A stretch of 64,000 bases of DNA from Diphasiastrum complanatum. Taxonomy: Eukaryota; Streptophyta; Lycopodiopsida; Lycopodiales; Lycopodiaceae. The position numbers were made by a program, and so were the translations under genes. Location: the NCBI GenBank assembly GCA_029204225.1, contig CM055099.1, positions 59,122,982 through 59,186,981 on the forward strand. Reading direction: 5' to 3'. Positions within the stretch are counted from its first letter, which is position 1, and every line of letters begins with the position of its first letter. This document shows, in pieces, positions 32,456 through 44,270 of this stretch. Under the pieces are notes generated by a model, which saw only the letters and a list, made by a program, of their open reading frames with translations, made no database searches and had not been told where the DNA came from.

Positions 32456-33905
32456 TAACCTTAATCTTCCTCTGGGTTTGGTTTTATGCAGACGCCTTGA
32501 ACTGCTTGAAGAACTTGAATGCTTCGGATTTGTTCTTCATATAGTAGGTTGCAGTCCTTCGAGAGAAGTTGTTGATGAAGGTTAGGAAATAGAGAGCTCC
32601 CCCTGTGGAAGCAGTCTGCATCGGGCCACAAATGTTGTTGTGTAGAAGGTCAAGCAAGCCCTTGGATGTATGAACTGAATCTGAACTAAAGGGACTTCTA
32701 GCATGCTTGCTGATAATACAGCTTTCGCATGGAGAAGTTGGCTTGCTGACTGAAGGAAGATCTTGTCCTAGACTCTAAGTTGACATTTGCTTAATACTAT
32801 TGTAGTTAAGATGGCCAAGTCTGAAATGTCACAACATATCAGTTGATTCAGAAGTGGCTATGTGAAGAGCTTGATTGTTAAAAGAGTATCAATGGTTGAG
32901 TTTGTAAAGATAGACACTTCTTTTTCCATAGGCTAGCACCTTCTGGGATTTGTCAAAAATTGTATTGCCATCCGTATCGAATTTGACCTTCCGACCTGAA
33001 TCGGTGATTTTGCTAACTGAGAGCAGATTCTTGGTCAGATTTGGAATGTGGAGAACGTTGGATAGCAACTTGACCTCACCTCTTTTGAATTCAACTCTAA
33101 CTGCTTCTTCACCTTTGATTGAATGTGATGAGTTGTCTCCAAGTTGCACAACTCAAGAGTAGGTGAATGACTCGTAGTCCTTGAACCAGTCGTGATGGTG
33201 AGTCATGTGTTGAGTTCCTCCGGAGTCTAGATACCATGAATCGATATCATGTTGTTCTCCAACTTTGGTCATGAAGGCTGCTTCATCTACCTCTTCTTCT
33301 TGTTGCTGATTTGAGTGACTGGCTGTAGCATTATGTGCTTGTTGTTGGAACTGTTTCTTCTTTTCGTTGGTGTACTTCAAAGTTCGGCAGTCCTTGATTT
33401 CGTGACCAGTCCTCTTTCAGTATTTGCAGAATAGTTTTTGTACATGTTGGAATGATAAAGAGCTTGAATTCGATCCTGGACTGGAATTTTGTTCAAACTG
33501 CATGTTGCTCTTCTTGTCAGTATAGCCTAACTTTGTAGATCTCTTGGATCTAAACTTCTTATTTTTTTTGAATACAGAGCTTGAGGATCCAATCTTGAGC
33601 CTAAGGAGGATGTTGATCTTCTGATCTCCTCTTGTAGGAGCAATGAAATTACTCTTAATAGAGTGAGGTGGTCCTGGGTAGAAATTTCCATTACCCAAAT
33701 TTCGTAGGCATCAGGTAGACTCGATAATAGAGTCATAAGAATCTTCTATGACTGAGCCAATTGCAGTCATCTGCTACATAAGAGTTTTGAAAGTTTTGAG
33801 GTGACTCAAAACACTATCTGCTTCAGACATTCTGAGAGTGAAAAATTTCTTTTTCAGATGGAGCTTGGATGTCTCTAATGTCGTAGAGAGTTGACGCGAT
33901 GATGC
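32456..33905 (-). pseudogene. Copia element A: gag, protease, integrase start
   Basis: Reading downward from 33905: gag (TLETSKLHLKKKFFTLRMSE, then LLSSLPDAYEIW), a zinc knuckle (CKY-stop-KRTGHEIKDC), the protease active site as WYLDSGGTQHMTHHHDWF (usual D-S-G), NVLHIPNLTKNLLSVSKI, the pre-integrase Cys pair (CESCIISKHARSPF) and DLLHNNICGPMQ. The frame then runs into the nested element just before LHTDGGGEY. Several stops and frameshifts make it inactive. Confidence 0.9.
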
Positions 33906-34583
33906 ATTCTCCTAAGACACTTTTGCAGTCGTCCTTTAGAGATACCCAACTAGCATCACTATAGGAAAGCGTCTGGAACTCTGCATCACGAGAATAACAC
34001 AAACCAAAATCCTTTTTTAATTGGAGGTATTGCAAAATTCATTTCTCGAAATGTTTTGAGATATGATACTTCACCTTAGCAATAAGCTCCTCACTCTTGC
34101 ATAGTATAAGAGTGTCATCCACATACACAGCTACAATGTTGATCTTCCCATCTGTAATTCTTACATAAACATTAGAATCAACAACTAGTGGCTTGAATCC
34201 TAAAGAGTTGAGGGCTTGATCTTTCTTTTTATACCATTGTCGCGCTAACTGCTTCAGACCGTAGATACTCCTATGCATTCTACATGCAAAAGTAGGAAGT
34301 GAGTTCGAAATGTAGCATGGAAGGTGATCCATGTAGACTTTCTTGTCTAGCTCACCATGCAAGAACGTTGTCTTTTCGTCCACGATGTGAATCCTGAGAT
34401 CATAAGCAACAGCTGCATATGTAGATAGTAAACGTAGGAACGAATGTTTCACGACAGGAGAGAAGGTCTCAGCATAGTCAATACTATATCTCTGAGAAAA
34501 CCCCTTCGCTACAGGTCTTGACTTATATTTAGATATATCTCCATTTGATTCGTACTTCAACTTGTATACCCACTTGCATTTTA
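33900..34583 (-). pseudogene. Copia element B: RT and partial RNase H
   Basis: It begins KCKWVYKLKYESNGDISKYK, then SPVVKHSFLRLLSTYAA, TTFLHGELDKKVYMDHL, SIYGLKQLARQWY and the intact RT box VAVYVDDTLILC. After a short gap RNase H appears (SYSDASWVSLKDDCKSVLGE), then it is cut at about 33900 by the gag of element A. Upstream the open frame continues without a stop into the three-unit array. The RT itself has few lesions. Confidence 0.88.
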
Positions 34584-34835
34584 CACACCTGATATCGGTA
34601 CGACGTGCGGGTGCACGACTGCTCGAGATTCTCTTTACCTCTGGCGTGTTGCTCCGATATTGGTACTGATATGTGATATCGGTATGACGCGCGGATGTAT
34701 GACTGCTTTTGGTTTTCTTTACCTCTGGCACGTCAATCCGATATGGGTACGGATATGCTATATTTGTATGACGCACGGATGTACAACTGCTCAAAATTTT
34801 TTCTACCTATGGCGCGTCGATCCAATATTGGTACG
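34584..34835 (-). repeat. Three-unit tandem array, 84-bp period, in frame with copia RT
   Basis: Unit anchors (GGTACG or GGTACT on plus) lie at 34830, 34746 and 34662, an 84-bp period equal to 28 codons. The minus strand translates as repeats SSCTSVRHTNIAYPYPYR, SSHTSARHTDITYQYQYR and SSRAPARRTDIRC, and runs straight into copia RT. Both array ends match those of the plus-strand array at 20425-20672 (start CCGTACCAATAT, end GATATCAGGTGTRTAA). Confidence 0.9.
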
Positions 34836-35706
34836 GAAAACATTAAAAATAGAGGGAATAAAAGGGTCAAGAAGGCAAAATAAGCAAAGGTGCCTTAACT
34901 CGTTTAAGGCAAAAATGGGGAAAAATCTTAAAAAGGAAAAAATGTGAAGGTTCGAAATCATGTTGTCGGCCTTCTCTTTTCAAGATGCTCATTACTTAAC
35001 GATTTTTAAGGTTGAGCATACGAAATCTAACAGATGAGAGATGGGCAGACACCATGCCCACGGTGACCATGGAGTTAGCGTTGATTTGTACCTTGTATGT
35101 AGTACCTTGGTACAGGATGTGGAAATGTTCGGCGCGTCCCAGGTTGCATAGGCATGGAGAGCTAGCCCCATGTTTATGTCAGAAGAGAAAAGCGGTGGGA
35201 AAAATCCCATTGCTTGAAGAAGAGGGCCAGCAGTCTGAAGCTATGGTTGGATCAAAAAAGCAGACGGCAGGGGCCAAATCAAAGTGGCAGAGGGCACTTC
35301 GCGAGTGATGACCTGCTTGGTGCCAATATCGTCAATTGAAGATGAGGAAGTCATGTTAGTGGATGGAGGGTGTGGTCCATTCACATAGTAAATGAAGAAA
35401 TGCGGTAAGGCACATAAAAACAAAAAAGATAGTTAAAACAGTACAAAGGCTTAAAATCTAGAAAAAGAATTGAAATTGTGATGGTGACAATGGTGGTACT
35501 GAGTGTGGATCTGATAGCTGTGAGTGCAGATGAAGGCTTGTGGGAAGTTTTGTTGCAATTGGATAACTTTGAAAGTTGGAAGAAAATTCCAGCAGAGCTT
35601 CGCTGCTGAATGAAGTGCCAAATGACTCAAATTTTGCCCTTATATAGCGAAATTTAGAGTATGTGAAATGCACTTTTTTCAGCTCAGTTCCAATTAAAAT
35701 TTTGCA
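34836..35706. other. Unclassified stretch between retroelements
   Basis: The part next to the array (34836-34870) resembles the upstream side of the 20.4-kb array (TTCCCTCT.., TTTTCCGTACC in both), so the dispersed unit may extend beyond the repeats. The rest holds no recognisable gene. Confidence 0.35.
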
Positions 35707-35711
35707 GGGAC

Positions 35712-36210
35712 TATAAAGTCCTCAATCCAAGGATTCTATTCTAAGAATGCCAATCACAAGCAATACAAGGGAACTTGATGGTGGACAAACCAACCAAACC
35801 AAACCTAGATCGAATGGATCTAGCCCCCAAGCTATGGATCAATCACTCAAAGAGGAATGAGGCATCACACCAGCAGCATCCTACCACCGGTCATGCTATC
35901 AAGCATACACTAGTGAGAGCCCAATAGGTATACTTATACCCTCCAAGGCCCATGCACCACTACTAGTGCACTGTGACACCACACTGGACACCTCTGTAGC
36001 TTATCTGGGCCATGTCATCCAGTTTTCCAATGACTCACTGATAGACGCATACCAACTCCACCACCATGTGTTTAGGCCTACAACCATTAATTATGACCAT
36101 GTACACATAAGGGCCCCAATTCCTTTATAGTCACAATTAACTTACGGGTTGTTGGTCTATCAGTCCCAAGCGTGGACACGCTACTTGAGACCAATCACCG
36201 GGGCATGACA
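35712..36210 (-). repeat. 3' LTR of chromodomain element
   Basis: A 499-bp LTR. On the minus strand it starts TGTCATGCCC and ends GGACTTTATA. It matches 41856-42350 with scattered substitutions. Confidence 0.93.
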
Positions 36211-36226
36211 TTCTTCCCCCCTTATT
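36211..36226 (-). other. Polypurine tract
   Basis: The minus strand reads AATAAGGGGGGAAGAA directly before the LTR start. Confidence 0.85.
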
Positions 36227-36238
36227 CAGGTTCTATCC

Positions 36239-36900
36239 TCAGAACTTAAAACTGGAAAAGTTACTCCTTAAGCTTCCTTCCTGTTCCCATGAATCATCAT
36301 CGTTTGTACATCCCTTCCATCGAACCAGATGCTCGGCAACTATACAATTTCTCAATCGTTTTAGTTCTTGTATCCAAAATCTTTTCGGGTTCAAGACGAG
36401 ATACACTTGATGATTCATCCAACAAGTCCAATTGATCTCCACATCCAAGATGCTCTCCTTCACATAGACTCTTCTTGAGACGACTAACGTGAAATACGGG
36501 ATGCACTTGCGATCCTTCCGGGAGTTCCAATTGGTAAGCTAAGGATCCGATCTTTTTCAAGATCTTACATGGTCCTCTATATCTAGGGGACGATTAGTAA
36601 TGCTAGCCGATACGCATTACACTTGAATCCTTCGGGATTCTTAGATATACCCAATCTCCTACTTGGAAGTCTCTCAATGATCTTTTCAGATTTGCATAAT
36701 GTCGGTCCCTATCCTGGGCACTCTGGACATTCTCACATGCAATTTGTAGCATTTCCTGCATATCATGTAGGAAATCCGCTACTTTTTGAAACTTGATCGA
36801 CCGAGTCTCAACCGCAATGGGTGACCTAGGCTCAAATCCGTACATAAGCATAAAGGGGCTATCACCGATAGTCAAATGCTTACTATAAGTCAATCTCCAT
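36239..36900 (-). pseudogene. Integrase C-terminus plus chromodomain
   Basis: From 36893: HLTIGDSPFMLMYGFEPRSP, then MQEMLQIACENVQSAQDR, then FQVGDWVYLRIPKDS. A stop and frame changes follow, then KIGSLAYQLELPEGSQVHPV, FHVSRLKKSL, LEPEKILDTRTK and the chromodomain core EHLVRWKGCTNDDDSWEQE. Chromodomains in this place define chromoviruses, where they are thought to direct integration to certain chromatin. The catalytic integrase core is absent. Confidence 0.9.
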
Positions 36901-39689
36901 CAAGGACAACTTCCTCTCTGAGGAGATTGCTATCAAAATATGAATACATATCTTATTTGATCTTCTGATCACACAAGTAGTCCTTCTTTTAAACGATCAA
37001 GTATAACTAGAATTTGAACTATGATTCGTCAATCATAATTCATTGGATTCTTGTCCTATACTCAATAAAAGAACGTGATACTCTCACATAGGCAACAACC
37101 AATGACCATAAGAACATTTAAGCTTTAGAGTCATCTCTAAGCAAATACGGCCGACCAAAAAGCGACCAGTAAACTTCAAAACGTGAATGTTCATAATGTC
37201 ACTTTGGTAATTTGTAAAGCCTAAACAGATACTCTATAACTTTTTGGTCTATATCTGAATAAACATAGTCGATTTGGTAAGGTGATCAGTTGTACCAAAA
37301 TTCCACTAACCTGTTTATTCATCCAGGGTATGAATACTATCCTCTCCTATGGATTAGGTATTTCCTAGAATCTGAGTTATGATTTACCAATCCCAACTCT
37401 CCAGATTCCCGAGATCATACCATATCATAAGAGTGTATTACAATTTTTTATAGACACATGAGTTGTTCCAGAAGTCTTTTTCCATCTAGAAAGTTTCAGA
37501 CCCTTTCAACTCACATACGGTGCTTATAAAAGGATTGTAATCCCAAGAATGCCCTTACTTTAGACATGGCACACACTGTTATTCCAAAGTTAGGGTCCCG
37601 ATCTAGAATACGTCTAGATTTTCCTCTTAAGTTCTAATCTAGAATAACTTAAGATTGCTGGAACCTCATTACGTGAAGTTCTATTTTTTGGCAAACAATG
37701 GCTATCCAACTCTCCTGAGTTTTTCGGGATAGCATTCCATCAATTCCAAATGAGAAAAGATACGGCCCAAAAGTTCTCATGTATTATATGCACACACATC
37801 TGTAAATGAATCCATTGACTCATAGATGTTGTGACTTATAAGCAATACATCTTAACAACAATATCCATAAGTAAGATTATATTGTTGATTTTCTACAACT
37901 AACTCAGAAGTAATGCTTCTGACTCGGTTAGCTGTATCGGATTTAAAAAAAAATTAAATGTCTCGGTGTGGTATCAAAACACCACATTTAATCTGATTCT
38001 AAATCAATTCTAGGTATGATAAGCAATTCTCAATGAGAAATTAGAATAACCCAGTGAGAAATTGTTTCAAACACAATTTTCATCAATATGCCTATGTACG
38101 AACAACTAGTTTATGCATGAAAATAAACTTAGCTCACAAAATACTTTGTAGATCCACAGGATTAGAAATTTGTACAAAAGGTTTTAATGATCCCATAAAA
38201 ATTCACTACATAGCATATCCCTACAGATAACTCCTGATCTGTACACAACACTTTCATAACCGAGAATCATGTAACTTGGTTATCCTCTAAGAGAGAATAT
38301 TTCTCAAAGAATGCAATTTCACAACCAAAAATCTCAACCGAAGATTCAAAAGAATATATTGTTAGCATGAATTTCTTCCCTTGCATCAACCCACGAATCT
38401 CAGTCCAAACTAAGATCACGTTGATTGTTTCCAACAAGGAACAGGTTTCAACAAATCCCCATCTTGCAATAGAATTACCAAGTTTTGAGACAAATCAATC
38501 GGACTTGTTATCAGCCACTTTCCTACCGCAAGAGTACTCTCTAAATTTTTCTCCCCTTTAAATCTTCAAACCAGAAATCTACTATAATCCATAAAGGATT
38601 TCTGTAATATCTGAATATCCTATCATTTTTTATTTATAAAACAGATTCGTCAGCTATAACAGATTCCTCCTTGAATCTCTAGCAGATGCTTCTCCTTGAT
38701 AACTCTCTTTTCTTCCTACCTCTCGCCCTTTTTAATAGGAAACGCCACGAGTTTCCAAGGGGTTCATACTATTCGTGATTTGCTCAAGAGAAGTGTCAAA
38801 GAAGAGATCCGAGAAAATCTTGAACGCCAAAGAAGTGTTGCATTATTGTACGCAAAATAACAATGATGTCCCAACACAATGAGTTAACAAAAGATCTTCT
38901 TCATTACCCAGCTTGAGAATTGACCTATAAATCAGAAAAGGATTACTTGAAGATTCAAGTTGAGAAAACAATTTTAGAAAACAATTTCATTAACCACTTC
39001 TGTGACATTGTCCATGGTCAATGGCCTCGAAAATATTACCTTCCAAGAAATCACAAAAAATCGGGTGTTTAAAAAATTCACCAATATATCCTTTATAAAG
39101 AAATACTTGCCGGGTTTCCAGTTTTGCAAACTTTGAGATATTCAAAGAAGGGGTCATGACCAATATCTCAAATTTACAACGAAACACCCATTTTATGACC
39201 GATAGTATTTGGCATCACTAAGACTTACGGCCACACTATGGTCAACTGATCCAGTTAGTTTCAAATCTTCATTTTGGAATTGTCTGCGTCCCATACCACA
39301 GGTTCTTCCTCCACAAAGGCCCTCCACTTCCTGATCAAAGTGTCAGAAAAATAGTACAATTATATGAAGTTTTCAAAAATTATTTACAAATTTTAATTTC
39401 AATAAAACAATTTCCACTTGAGACATTCTTTTGCACCTTTTCACAATTTTTATGGTCACCGAAAGGATCAAAGTGTTTATGCCTTGAGTGACAAATTTAG
39501 AAATGGGGAAGAATGAACCGGCTTTTTCTTGTTCTTAACAACAAACAGTGTTGGTATGCCCACAGCTTCAAGCACATCAAGAAACAACTTTTTTGTTCTA
39601 TTTTAGTTTTTCCATCCTAGACTTCTGGGCCGCTTTTAGTCGTGTCTATTTCAAAAAAAAACGACACCAAAAAAAAAATTCCAAGAATT
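36901..39689. other. Non-coding interior of chromodomain element
   Basis: AT-rich with no readable pol. The change just upstream of the integrase end at 36900 is abrupt, which points to replacement or deletion rather than gradual decay. Confidence 0.4.
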
Positions 39690-39965
39690 TCCATTCTCGG
39701 TTGCCCACAACAGTTAATTAAATCGAATCTAATTCATCAATTGTGAAAAAGCCTTATGAAATTCCTCCAGGAATTCAGCCCAATCACAGTTCTATGGGTT
39801 GCATCCTCACCACAAGGAGGCCTTACCCAAAGCAAAAAACTGACGAAATTCACTTTTTTATTCTGGGACGTTGCGCAAGCTAAAGTAGCCTAGCCAACGA
39901 TTTATCCAGTCATCAACAACTTCAGGGGCTTTTTTATTGTCGAAAAATTTTCAGTTAAAAGCCCA
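39690..39965 (-). pseudogene. Decayed gypsy gag
   Basis: The minus strand reads NKKAPEVVDDWINRWLGYFS, LRNVPE, FRQFFALGKASLW and CDWAEFLEEFHKAFSQ with three or four stops. This is the pattern of the retrotransposon gag core. It lies in the correct order between the primer site and the integrase end of the same element. Confidence 0.7.
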
Positions 39966-41841
39966 TGCTATTTTGAATGAATGGCCTATAATTGTGCAAA
40001 TGATTTTGCATTTGGTTGTTTCGGTACTTGTAGCTTTAATAAAGTTTCATAACAGTCTAACCCAAGGTTGGATTGTTATAAATTCAGGGGTCCATTACTT
40101 TTAGATAATGCTGGAAGAATTTTCAAGAAGACAAAAAATTGTTCCTCCCTTTGCTTTTTCTAACCAAAAAAAATCTCGTTCAATTAAGAATCATTACGGG
40201 TATAAGTTCTTTTAATAAAGCAATGTCCAAAAAAATGCAATTTTTACAGACCATAATGTGCTTTATTAAACTTATACCAATGAATTTAGCAAATGGTATC
40301 AAAGCATTGCACTACCAAAAAACCATGTCAACACAAACAAATCAAATTACACAATTTTTCAGGCCATTGAATCCAACCTTAACTGTCTTAAATTTTACGT
40401 ACTCTATAACTACCAAAAAAAATGCCCATGGCAGGAGGAAAATGGCAACAAAAAACTAGGTATGCCTTCACCAGGCCCACCCCTTCTCCCTACCTACCAT
40501 GTAGTAAGTTCCACTTTTGGAAAAAAAAAACTACCATGTAGTGAGTTCCACTTCCGGAAAAAAAAAAACTTTCAGTTAACAAACTTTTAGATAACCTAAA
40601 CCCCCAACCACCCCCCCCCCCCCCCCCCCCAAACATTGAACTCATCGAGCCAGAAGCCCTCGTGAGCCATCTTCAACCCGAGTAGCCCAAATCCGAGGGA
40701 GAGAGAGAGAGAGAGAGAGACTGGCTGGCCTGAGGGATGGGATCCCTCCACCAACTCTCAGTCTATAATTTTTTTCTCTGCAGGTTGATATGAGGAGGGC
40801 GCATTGTACCCACCCGGAGGAGTCTGATTCAGGAGGCTGCCTACAGTTGATCTTTGTTTTGTTAACAGTAGAAACTATTACTTGAAGCCTTGAGTGCATT
40901 TTTTCTGCAGTTATTACAGATTTAGAAGCATTTAGGGCGGTTTTTACAGCTTTTTTCAATTCGAGCAAGCCTAAGCATTCTCTTGGAAGCTAAAAACCCT
41001 CCTTATAGCTTTTTTTTTTTTCTTCCTTATGCTTAAAGCTTTAGAAGGAGACCTCTGCTGTTTTAGCAGATTAAACCTGCTATTAAGGCGTTTCAACAAT
41101 TGCTTTACATTCTTACATGCATAAGCAAACTATAGTTACAGATTTACATCAAGTAGGTTTCCCAGAGGCTGAAAAACAGGGCACATGCTACCCAATTTTT
41201 TGCAAAAACCCTGATTTGCAGGTTGCCTCATCCTATAACTCAGGATAGGCTTTCTTGTAACCCATACCATCCAAACGATGGCTTTACTGACTCACATTAG
41301 CCTGCAAAACTTGTTAGTTTGTCAAAAATATAGCATAGTTCTGTAAATCACCATAAACCCGCCACGCAAATCTTGTAAGATACCACCAACACTCATAGCC
41401 AGTGATTAGTCTTTTTTGTGCTTCTTTTCTCGCTTTTCCTCATATTCAAGCCAAAACTGGCTCAATAAAAAGCAAAAGACAGCCAACAAAACCACCTAAA
41501 TCATTGTTCAATGAACAAAAAGCCATAAAAACCAATATTTCCTCAAATTGATCTCGTTGCTAACGGAAAAGTGTTCCTAAATGAAGTAAACGGCAACAAT
41601 GGTGATTCAAGAAAACCGAGCTTTACTTAAAAAACACAGACTTGAAGTACTCATATCATACAACTCATTGCACCTAGAAAAAGTGATCTTCGGGAAGAAG
41701 AATTCAAGTTTTCACCATTCGTTGCTACTCCACCAATTTCTCAAAACAATGTCGAGATTCCATATCACACAATGGAAAACTCCCACACAATTCGAGATTT
41801 CCATTTGAACACCAATCAATGGCAAAACCGTGCTCAGAATT
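39966..41841. other. Leader side of chromodomain element interior with simple repeats
   Basis: It holds a duplicated 36-bp unit (CTACCATGTAGTRAGTTCCA, about 40494-40569), a run of 20 C at 40611-40630 and a GA array at 40697-40720. No coding similarity was seen. Confidence 0.5.
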
Positions 41842-41854
41842 GGCTCTGATACCA
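41842..41854 (-). other. Primer-binding site, tRNA-iMet type
   Basis: GGCTCTGATACCA on plus is TGGTATCAGAGCC on minus, one base from the LTR. Confidence 0.92.
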
Positions 41855-41855
41855 A

Positions 41856-42350
41856 TATAAAGTCCTCAATCCAAGGATCCTATTCTAAGCGTGCCAATCA
41901 CAAGCAACACAAGGGAACTTGATGGTGGACAAACCAACCCAATCAAACCTAGATCGAACGGATCTAGCCCCCAAGCTATGGATCAATCACTCAGAGAGGA
42001 ATGAGGCATCACACCAGTAGCATCCTACCACCGGTCATGCTATCAAGCATACACTAGTGAGAGCCCAATAGGTATACTTATACCCTCCAAGGCCCATGCA
42101 CCATTAGTAGTGCACTATGACACCTCACTGGACACCTCTGCAGCCTATCTGGGCTACATCATCCAGTTTCCCAAACTCACTGATAGACCCATACCAACTC
42201 CACCACCATATGTTTAGGCCTACAACCATTAATTATGACCATGTACACATAAGGGCCCCAATTTCCTTATAGTCACAATTAACTTACGAGTTGTTGGTCT
42301 ATCGGTCTCTAGCGTGGACACGCTACTCGAGACCAGTCATGGGCATGACA
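41856..42350 (-). repeat. 5' LTR of chromodomain element
   Basis: A 495-bp partner of 35712-36210, followed on its outer side by the target duplication GGGAC. Confidence 0.93.
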
Positions 42351-42355
42351 GGGAC

Positions 42356-43250
42356 CTTCTTCACAATATTCTAAGACCTCAAAGAAGTCTGTGAGAGTTC
42401 AGAAGGTTATTTGACTGCCCTGCAAAGGTTCTACGAGGGTTCATGCTGTCTACGAGGGTTCAACTCTCGCAAGAGGTGATCTCTCACACAACTTGCTCCA
42501 AATATTTGGAGCAAGTTGTGTGAGAGATCACCTCTTGCGAGAGTTGAACCCTCGTAGAACCTTTGCAGGGCAGTAGGCAGGCTAATTTCACTGTTCTGAT
42601 TCAATTTATGCCCTCTACAAGGGTTGGTTTGTTGATCTAGATGCTCTGCGAAGGTTCCAAAGATTTTGCCTTCCAGAACCCTCGCAAACACTCAAATTTG
42701 ATGATTTTTCCATCAATAACTCTCACAAAGATTCTCATAGTTGCATCTGAGTTAGATATGGTGATTATCAAAGTTTCAAGAGCTAACTCCCAAGGGATCT
42801 CAAAAAATCATGGAAAATGTCCTCTTTTTGAGTGTTTTTTTGACGAGATCTTGAGATTCTCTGATTCTTAACTCTTGCAGACTGGTATACCATTGCATCC
42901 AAGTTAGATATGACTATGGAGAGTTGTGTGGAACTTCTGATGGACATTTAAAAGCTAATCCATCAGTTTAAGTGATTTTTGCCTTTATTTTGCCATTTTT
43001 TCTTGAGTTTGATATTTCTGATTTGCAAAAAAGGAGGCTGAATGATGTAATCTGATGATCTGCTTCCTGTTTGATCCTATCTGGATCTAGATCTCACTTG
43101 GATCTTGTTGGATGCTATCGGATGTTGTTGGATCTATTTAGATCTTGCTGGATCTTGATGAATTTGGCTTGATTTGACTAGATTTCTCTAGATCTGGCTG
43201 TGATGACCTTAAAGATGGACTATTAGTGACTTGTCATCACCATCCCTAAT
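42356..43250. repeat. Region rich in AACTCTCGCA / GCGAGGGTT motifs, probable gypsy LTR or untranslated end
   Basis: The decamer-like motif recurs in both orientations to about 42860, then a GGATCTAGATCT-rich tract follows (43075-43195). The same two textures occur next to the gypsy gag at 59.1-60.1 kb, so I infer both are LTR or untranslated parts of one gypsy family. Confidence 0.5.
42449..42558. repeat. Perfect 110-bp palindrome (55-bp arms, no spacer)
   Basis: The centre is at 42503/42504 (CCAAATATTTGG). The arms contain GCGAGAGTTGAACCCTCGTA and its complement without a mismatch. Outside it the pairing resumes after a 19-base offset: CTGCCCTGCAAAGGTTC near 42416 pairs with GAACCTTTGCAGGGCAG at 42557-42573. 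It lies about 100 bp outside the chromodomain element, in sequence rich in the GCGAGAGTT motif. Confidence 0.95.
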
Positions 43251-43254
43251 CTAT

Positions 43255-44270
43255 TTCACTATGGTGGCCAATACTTGTGCAACTGGCTACCATTGATGGG
43301 CATGTTGAATGGTATCCCATCTAACTGCTCGAGGTTCACGGCTCCATGGCTGAGGATCTCCCTTACTCAGAATGGTCGAAAACAAAATACCACCACCCAT
43401 GCCTTCATGCAAAATTGAACTCTTGCTTGATCAACTCTGTATAATTCAGGTTGCAGCAATAGTAATGACTCACCTTGATGCTGAGGTTGAGCCGCATAGG
43501 TCGCGTAATACTCATTAATGGTTGGATCCACAAACATCTCGTCTGACCCATACCATTGTTGTTGCTCAGGTTGAGGTGGTGCTGGTATTTCTTGTGATGC
43601 ATTGCACAGATGGCAAAATCTTTGTGTCAATCTTAGATTTTGCTTTAAGACTGGACACTCATTAGCTATATGATTCTGACTGCAAATAGAACACCATACA
43701 TTTTCTAGGCGGGGATACTACAGCTGGTTCTGCTCCGGTGGATTTGGATTTGCTGCTACAACTCCCTATAAGGCCTTCCCTTTCTGATCAAACTGAGCCG
43801 TCAGTTGTTCCATCTACTACTTGTGTAGCTTTGTCATTTGTTCCATCAGCAGCTTGGTTGATAGATCGGTTGCGCTGGAGGATGATACTATGAAGGAGTT
43901 GGAGTGTGGGTGGTTGGATAGGATTCATCGTCTGAACCCTCATCTTTCTCCCTGATGGCATCTTCCATTGTCTCTTGCAAAGTAGTGTACGGCTCCCGTC
44001 GTTTAAGTTCTCTTCTGATACTATGTGGCAACCCTGCGAGGAACCACATAATAACTGCATAATTGGGAGTTAAGGCTGCATTGTACTTGGATCTTAGATG
44101 TTTGACCCGTTCAATATAGTCCCTGACCCTTTCTCTTTTTTCCATCTTTACTTTGTTCAACAGGAGAAACAAATCTTCCAGGAACTTTCTAGGTTTAAAG
44201 CGTGTGATGAGAGCCGCTTTAACCGCTTCCCAAGTGGTTTTCTCTTCTTCCGATAGGTTGAAGTATTAAA
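43255..44270 (-). pseudogene. Gypsy relic: gag joined to integrase end
   Basis: From 44268: LSEEEKTTWEAVKAALITRF, LEDLFLLLNKVKMEKRERVR, LPHSIRRELKRREPYTTLQE (gag), then a knuckle-like CSICSQNHIANEC, then a Gln/Pro-rich stretch. After a jump comes the end of a gypsy integrase (ILSHGAVNLEQLDG, PINGSQLHKYW). Protease, RT, RNase H and the integrase core are deleted. Confidence 0.82.

Larger units (their letters stand above)
35712..42350 (-). mobile_element. Ty3/gypsy chromodomain element, internally degenerate, with 5-bp target duplication
   Basis: LTRs at 35712-36210 and 41856-42350 are near identical. The element is flanked by GGGAC on both sides (35707-35711 and 42351-42355). The primer site and purine tract set minus orientation. 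Near the 3' LTR the interior encodes the integrase C-terminus and a chromodomain; near 39.7-39.97 kb a decayed gag is readable. No RT or RNase H was found in the 5.6-kb interior, so the element depended on helpers or has decayed. Confidence 0.92.
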
